The notes under the pieces were generated by a model. That model worked only from the letters and a program-made list of their open reading frames with translations, had not been told where the DNA came from and searched no databases. The translations under genes were made by a program, and so were the position numbers. DNA of 5,115 bases from Planctomycetota bacterium. GTDB lineage: Bacteria; Planctomycetota; Phycisphaerae; Phycisphaerales; Phycisphaeraceae. Positions 1-5,115 of the stretch are shown piece by piece. Position 1 is the stretch's first letter, and the number at the start of each line of letters is the position of its first letter. The stretch covers positions 1 through 5,115 of the forward strand of contig JAJUHR010000156.1 of assembly GCA_029267795.1 (NCBI GenBank), written 5' to 3'.

Positions 1-25
1 AGCCGAACAGAACCAGGGCGATCGC

Positions 26-31
26 GAGGAG
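26..31 (+). promoter_or_regulatory. Ribosome binding site of tig
   Basis: GAGGAG lies six bases upstream of the GTG at 38, a good Shine-Dalgarno match at normal spacing. It supports the GTG start. The same bases also read in frame as Glu-Glu in an open stretch reaching the left edge, so the site could be coincidental if the real start lies outside the window. Confidence 0.6.
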
Positions 32-37
32 CAAACC

Positions 38-1447
38 GTGACCGTCGAGGACATCGGCCCGGGCCGCAAGCGATTGACGATCGAAGTCCCAGCTGAGCGC
101 ATCCGCAAGCGCATCGAATCGAGCTACTCCGAGCTGGGGTCTGATGCCCTGATCCCCGGCTTCCGCCGCGGGCGGGCGCCGCGGTCGCTGATCGAGAAGC
201 GGTTCGGGTCGTCGGTGCGCGATGAGGTCCGCGGCCGGCTGCTTCAGGACTGCTACAACCAAGCCGTCGAGGAACACAAGCTCCAAGTCATCGGCCAGCC
301 GGACATCAAGGATGCCGACACGCTGCAACTGCCGGACAACGGCCCCCTGACCTTCAAAGTGGAGGTGGAGGTTTCGCCGGCGGTCGAGCTGCCGGACCTC
401 ACCGGCATCGAGATCAAGAAACCGCGACTGACCGTAGGTCCCGAGGACGTTCAGCACGAGATTCAGCGGTTCCAGCGGCGTTTCGGCCGGCTCGTCGACG
501 CCCCCGACGGCAAGGCCCGGCCGGACGACTACCTCCACGCCGAGGTCGCCATCCTCCCCGGCGGCGCTTCCGGCAGCGGCGAACCCACCGCCCACTACCC
601 CGACATCCACCTGCTCGTGCCCGGTGACCAGGACCAAGGCCAGGGCCACGTCGTGGGCATCCTCGTGGAAGACCTGGGCTCCAGGTTGGTCGGCCGGGCT
701 GTGGGCGACCAAGTCGTGATCGAGATGACCGGACCGGCCGGCCACGAGGACGAACGGATCAAGGGCCAGCCGATCGCCATCAAGATCAACCTCAAGAAGA
801 TCGAGCGGATCGAGCCCGCGGCCGTGGAGGCGCTGCCGGCCCAACTCGGGCTGGCTTCGGTAGACGACCTGCAGCAGCGGGTCACCCAAATCCTCGAGTC
901 GCGCCGCGACCGCCAGCAGCAGGTCGCCATGCACGAGCAGGTCTGCGATTGGTTGCTCGAGCACGTTCAGCTCGACCTGCCCGAGGGGTTGACCGGTCGG
1001 CAGACGGCGCGCCTGCTCCGCAGCGAGGCGATGAATCTGGCGTACCAGGGCGCCGACGAGCAGGAGATCGAACAGAAGATCGCCCAGATGCGCCAGAGCA
1101 CGGAGGATCAAGCCCGCAAGCAGCTCAAACGCTTCTTCATCCTCGATCAAGCCGCCAAGAACCTTCAGATCGAGGTCTCTGACGGGGAGCTCAACGGCCG
1201 GATCGCCTTGATCGCGATGCAGCAAGACCGCCGGCCCGAAAAGCTGCGCCAACAGATGATCCGCAACGGCGAAATCGAACACCTCTACCTGCAGCTGCGA
1301 GAGCACAAGACGCTCGACAAGATCCTTCAGGGCGCTAAGATCACAGAGGTCGACGCGCTGGCGCCCTCCGCGGATCAGCCCGCCCCCGCGGCCGCGAAAA
1401 AACCGCGCAGGGCCAAGGCCGAGGGTAAGAAGAAATCGTCAGAATAA
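38..1447 (+). CDS. tig: Trigger factor, ribosome-associated chaperone
   Basis: Trigger factor binds the ribosome at the polypeptide exit and shields nascent chains in the cytoplasm. The 469-residue product has the family's three parts. The N-terminal ribosome-binding domain (about 1-125) carries the signature GFRRGRAP at 41-48, matching the GFRKGKVP loop that contacts the ribosome in E. coli. An FKBP-like domain follows (about 160-257, ending INLKKIERIEP). The helical C-terminal chaperone domain spans about 260-435. The FKBP region is divergent: the usual PGFE-type active-site segment is not recognisable, so isomerase activity is doubtful. A basic Ala/Lys/Pro tail (about 440-469) extends beyond the usual end (E. 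coli, 432 residues). The GTG start aligns with the E. coli N-terminus (MQVSVE versus MTVED) and has a good ribosome binding site. The frame is open to the left edge, so a longer, upstream-starting form is possible. clpX follows 322 bases downstream on the same strand, with no clpP between. Confidence 0.96.
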   Translation: MTVEDIGPGRKRLTIEVPAERIRKRIESSYSELGSDALIPGFRRGRAPRSLIEKRFGSSVRDEVRGRLLQDCYNQAVEEHKLQVIGQPDIKDADTLQLPDNGPLTFKVEVEVSPAVELPDLTGIEIKKPRLTVGPEDVQHEIQRFQRRFGRLVDAPDGKARPDDYLHAEVAILPGGASGSGEPTAHYPDIHLLVPGDQDQGQGHVVGILVEDLGSRLVGRAVGDQVVIEMTGPAGHEDERIKGQPIAIKINLKKIERIEPAAVEALPAQLGLASVDDLQQRVTQILESRRDRQQQVAMHEQVCDWLLEHVQLDLPEGLTGRQTARLLRSEAMNLAYQGADEQEIEQKIAQMRQSTEDQARKQLKRFFILDQAAKNLQIEVSDGELNGRIALIAMQQDRRPEKLRQQMIRNGEIEHLYLQLREHKTLDKILQGAKITEVDALAPSADQPAPAAAKKPRRAKAEGKKKSSE

Positions 1448-1573
1448 TCACCGGCCGATGCGTCACGCTGTCCGATAAAAGCCCTTCGCGTCACGGTCCA
1501 CTGTGCCCCCTCACGACCTTGCCAGGCCGTGTTGAATCCTGCGCGGAATTTCGGTCGCCACGCGGTGTTTTAG

Positions 1574-1582
1574 TGGTATGAT
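1574..1582 (+). promoter_or_regulatory. Extended -10 promoter, probably for clpX
   Basis: TGGTATGAT fits the extended -10 pattern TGnTATAAT with one mismatch, in a locally AT-richer stretch of a GC-rich gap. No good -35 hexamer sits 16-18 bases upstream, which is usual for extended -10 promoters. Transcription would start near 1589 and leave a leader of about 180 bases before clpX. The assignment assumes a sigma-70-type housekeeping factor. Confidence 0.5.
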
Positions 1583-1610
1583 CTAGCACAGGCGTCAGCA
1601 GCCAAGGCGG

Positions 1611-1697
1611 ACCTGGTGGGCAGGTTTTCCCGGTGGGGGCCGTGCTGGTTTAAGGTCGCCGATGAGATAGACGATCAAACCTGTAAGTGACCGGCCC
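1611..1697 (+). other. Potential structured leader of clpX (two hairpins)
   Basis: The first hairpin pairs ACCTG (1611-1615) with CAGGT (1621-1625) around a five-base loop. The second is larger. GGGCCG (1637-1642) pairs with CGGCCC (1692-1697). Inside it GGTTT (1647-1651) pairs with AAACC (1677-1681), and this stacks through a two-base AA bulge on GGTCG (1654-1658) paired with CGATC (1672-1676, one G-U), leaving a 13-base loop. No T-run follows the larger hairpin, so it does not look like an intrinsic terminator. I recognise no known riboswitch or thermosensor class, and pairing was done by eye. Confidence 0.3.
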
Positions 1698-1758
1698 GAC
1701 GTTCCTTCGATGACGCCCTTGAATATCGATGCTTAAGACCCGGCTGGGGATCGGGCAC

Positions 1759-1762
1759 GAGG
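1759..1762 (+). promoter_or_regulatory. Ribosome binding site of clpX
   Basis: GAGG ends seven bases before the ATG at 1770. It supports that start over the in-frame GTG at 1872, which has only a weaker AGGG-like site ahead of it. Confidence 0.55.
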
Positions 1763-1769
1763 TCGGATT

Positions 1770-3107
<1,338 letters not shown>

Positions 3108-3459
3108 ATGGGCTTGGAGCAGCGCCGCAGGTCAAACAGGGGTGTACGGCCGGGCTCAGGGGGCGCTCGGGGCGGACGCTCCGGCACGCGGTTCTGTGAG
3201 GCGGGCACGACCCCGAGGGAGGGCTGGGAGGTTTTGAGACAATGCGGCCGACGCATCGGCTTACCCATCCGATTCCGACGATTGGACATCGATCGCCGGT
3301 GCACACCGTATAATTAGGTGACGACGTCGGGCCAAATCCGGTCGCAAAAAATCAGTCGATCCATCCCGGCATTAGTTCATGACCCTATCTTTTGGTACAG
3401 GTCAACTTACGCTTCGTGGGCGCGGATCGTGGCCACCCGCCGGCGCGGCGACATCGCCC
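3108..3459 (+). other. clpX-S41 protease intergenic region
   Basis: The region between the clpX stop and the preferred protease start holds no gene I can support. A 69-codon Arg/Gly-rich frame (3108-3317) directly abuts the clpX stop, but it has no ribosome binding site, no recognisable domain, and ends inside a promoter-like box. No clear intrinsic terminator follows clpX. The stretch from about 3305 to 3415 is visibly richer in A and T than the flanking genes and contains a consensus -10 box, as expected for a promoter region. Confidence 0.55.
3297..3314 (+). promoter_or_regulatory. Candidate -10 box with adjoining inverted repeat
   Basis: TATAAT (3309-3314) is a perfect -10 hexamer. No -35 lies at ideal spacing: TTGGAC at 3282-3287 is 21 bases away, and TGGACA overlapping it is 20 away. 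Directly upstream and touching the box is the inverted repeat CGGTG-CA-CACCG (3297-3308). It lies where a repressor or activator could bind in the spacer. Transcription would begin near 3321, upstream of the protease gene. The symmetry is short and could be chance. Confidence 0.4.
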
Positions 3460-5115
3460 GTGGCGACGTCTGCCCCCCACGCTGCGCATGCAACGAGGCG
3501 GTCCGCTCGGTGGTGGGCGGTCGGGACGCTCGCCGCCTTGATATTGCTGGTTACGCTCCCGATGGAGGCTCGGGCGCAAGAAGAGGCCCCGGCCGTGGCG
3601 CAGCTACCGCTGCTCGCGGAGCGCGGCCGCTTCGATGAGGTTCTGGCGGCGCTGACGGTCGACGAGGCTTACAAGTCCGATGCTCGCGTCGCTTCCCTCA
3701 TCAACGATCTGCAGCGCTACCACGAACACGAGGCGGATCAGTGCCTCCAACGGCAGAAGGCGTATGCCACCGCCGTCGAGGACGTTTCCAAGCGATTGCA
3801 GGAAGGCAAACTCGACGAGGCGCTGATCAGCGCTATCGAGGCCAGCAATGTGGCCACTTCGCCCCAGGCTACGCTTGAGGACCCCACCATCGTCCAGCTG
3901 ATCAACCGGGCCCAGGCCGTGGCCGAGGAGGCCGAACAATCCGGCGACTGGTTGGAGGCCATGAACCTCTATCGCGGGCTCGACCTGCTGTTCGACGAGA
4001 ACGGTACGTACCGCGACCGGCTCAACCGCGCGATCCGTCACGTCCGCGTCCTCCGCCTGTACGCGCCGGCGGAACTGGACCGCATGCTGGCCGTACGCAG
4101 CGAGCGCCTCGGAAAGGACCAGCCCGCCCCCGCCCGCCCCGACGAGGATTCCTGGCAGGACACCGTCCGGGGGGTCGAGTTGGCGATGCTCCGGCAAGTG
4201 ATGGCCCAGGCGGCGCGTCGGCATATCGATGGCGGCGGCTACCAGCCTTTGCTCGGAGGGGCGCTCGACGCGATGGCCATCCTCGCGGAGAGCCGCGGGT
4301 TGGATCAAACCTTCCCAGGCCTGGGCGACCCGAAGAAAGTCTCCGAGTTCCGCCGTCAACTGGCCTCGCTGCGTCAGCAACTGGATCAGCGGTCCGGCAA
4401 CCTGAACTTCCTCGAGGCCGCGGCCTTGGTCGACCGCATCGTCGCCATCAGCGCCCAGACTGTTAACCTCCCCGAAGCCGTCCTGACGTACGAGCTGACC
4501 GAGGGCGTAGTCAACAGCCTCGACGACTTCTCCGCGGTGATCTGGCCCCGGGAAAAGGAAAACTTCAGCCGCAACACCCAGGGCAAGTTCTTCGGCGTGG
4601 GGATCCAGATCTCGATCCGCGATGACCGCCTGATCGTCGTCAGCCCGTTGGAGGACACCCCCGCCCATCGCGCCGGCATCCGCGCCGGCGACGTGATCGT
4701 CTCCGTCGATGGCCGGGACACGTCCACCTGGGCGCTCGACCGCGCCGTCCGCGAGATCACCGGCCCCGAAGGCACCGAGGTGACCCTGGGCGTCGAACGC
4801 CTCGGCGCCTCGGACACGCTTCAATTCAAACTCAAGCGGGCCGAGATCGTCATCGAATCCATCCGTGGCTGGGAACGCCGGCCCACCGGCGGGTGGGACT
4901 ACTTCATCGATCGCGCCAACAAGATCGGGTACGTCCGCCTCTCGCAGTTCGTCCCCCAGTCCGCCGCGGACCTGGACCGCGCCATTAATCAAATGGAGGG
5001 AGAAGGCGGGGTCGAGGCCCTGATCCTGGACCTGCGGTTTAACCCCGGCGGGCTGCTCAGCTCGGCCGTCGAGGTCGCCGACCGGTTCCTCTCCTCCGGC
5101 ACGATCGTCTCCACC
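3460..5115 (+). CDS. Secreted PDZ-S41 (C-terminal processing) protease, 3' truncated
   Basis: S41 proteases of the CtpA/Prc type cut exported proteins outside the cytoplasmic membrane, using a PDZ domain to sense substrate C-termini. The frame runs through the right edge without a stop (552 codons seen). Counting from GTG 3460, a signal peptide has basic TRRSAR, a hydrophobic core WWAVGTLAALILLVTL, and an ARA|QE cleavage site after residue 39. About 300 mostly helical, charged residues follow, with TPR-like turns at RGRFDEV (55), EGKLDEA (115) and SGDWLEA (161). The family module starts near 344 (YELTEGVVNSLDDFS). A PDZ domain (about 379-461) includes GVGIQI, SPLEDTPAHRAGIRAGDVI and VDG. The S41 core then begins, with DLRFNPGG at 524-531. 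The catalytic Ser/Lys segment lies beyond the window, so activity cannot be judged. The frame is open to TAG 3373 with an in-frame ATG at 3379. I prefer GTG 3460 because it gives a normal-length signal peptide and the first dozen codons after 3379 have A/T-rich third positions. Neither start has a convincing ribosome binding site. Confidence 0.92.
   Translation, partial: MATSAPHAAHATRRSARWWAVGTLAALILLVTLPMEARAQEEAPAVAQLPLLAERGRFDEVLAALTVDEAYKSDARVASLINDLQRYHEHEADQCLQRQKAYATAVEDVSKRLQEGKLDEALISAIEASNVATSPQATLEDPTIVQLINRAQAVAEEAEQSGDWLEAMNLYRGLDLLFDENGTYRDRLNRAIRHVRVLRLYAPAELDRMLAVRSERLGKDQPAPARPDEDSWQDTVRGVELAMLRQVMAQAARRHIDGGGYQPLLGGALDAMAILAESRGLDQTFPGLGDPKKVSEFRRQLASLRQQLDQRSGNLNFLEAAALVDRIVAISAQTVNLPEAVLTYELTEGVVNSLDDFSAVIWPREKENFSRNTQGKFFGVGIQISIRDDRLIVVSPLEDTPAHRAGIRAGDVIVSVDGRDTSTWALDRAVREITGPEGTEVTLGVERLGASDTLQFKLKRAEIVIESIRGWERRPTGGWDYFIDRANKIGYVRLSQFVPQSAADLDRAINQMEGEGGVEALILDLRFNPGGLLSSAVEVADRFLSSGTIVST

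Larger units (their letters stand above)
1448..1769 (+). other. tig-clpX intergenic region and clpX leader
   Basis: This 322-base gap holds no credible protein gene. In particular, no clpP lies between tig and clpX. No hairpin followed by a T-run is obvious after tig. The gap contains an extended -10 promoter near 1574-1582, two potential hairpins at 1611-1625 and 1637-1697, and the clpX ribosome binding site. GCGTCACG occurs twice (1460-1467 and 1488-1495), probably by chance. A micro-frame of 8 codons at 1710-1736 has nothing to support it. Confidence 0.6.

Noticed and set aside
1590..1612. AGCAGCCAAGGC, resembling the conserved core of bacterial SRP RNA
   Set aside because: The adjoining GGTCAGG and CCGGAAGG segments that define the SRP RNA hairpin are missing, so the match is short and probably chance.
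1710..1736. An 8-codon frame (MTPLNIDA) as a possible clpX leader peptide
   Set aside because: It has no ribosome binding site, no regulatory codon pattern and no terminator or antiterminator pair linked to it.
3150..3235. GC-rich stretch after clpX as a possible intrinsic terminator
   Set aside because: Only very short stems such as CGGA-cgc-TCCG are visible, and no T-run follows at the right distance.
3318..3638. A 106-codon + strand frame from GTG 3318
   Set aside because: It overlaps the S41 signal peptide region in another frame and ends in Arg/Ala-rich shadow sequence. The overlapping frame has the true signal peptide and continues into the protease.
3604..4992. A 462-codon open frame on the minus strand
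   Set aside because: It lies antisense to the S41 protease, whose + frame has clear signal peptide, PDZ and S41 motifs. Long antisense frames are common in GC-rich genes, and the product has no recognisable domain.

Overview
The window is GC-rich bacterial DNA with three protein genes, all on the + strand. They are a trigger factor gene (tig), a ClpX gene, and the 5' part of a secreted PDZ-S41 (C-terminal processing family) protease that runs off the right edge. GC-rich third codon positions, a trigger factor with a degenerate isomerase domain, and an S41 protease with a very long helical N-terminus suggest an uncultured bacterium. My best guess is Planctomycetota (Phycisphaerae-like). That is an impression from protein character, not something I can prove here.

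Layout: tig occupies positions 38-1447. A 322-base gap (1448-1769) carries a good extended -10 promoter and a leader with potential hairpins. clpX occupies 1770-3107. A second gap of about 350 bases carries a consensus TATAAT box abutting a short inverted repeat. The S41 protease reading frame is open from 3379, with a preferred start at 3460, and continues to the end of the window.

The genes share a proteostasis theme. Trigger factor meets nascent chains at the ribosome exit, ClpX unfolds substrates for ClpP in the cytoplasm, and the S41 enzyme would process proteins outside the cytoplasmic membrane. tig and clpX often lie beside clpP, but no clpP lies between them here, although this ClpX keeps the IGF loop used for docking to ClpP. 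Each gap has its own promoter-like element, so the three genes need not form one operon.

I see no RNA gene, mobile element, CRISPR array or long repeat. I did not find a new multi-gene system. The points worth a second look are the unusual domains within these familiar proteins and the two regulatory gaps.
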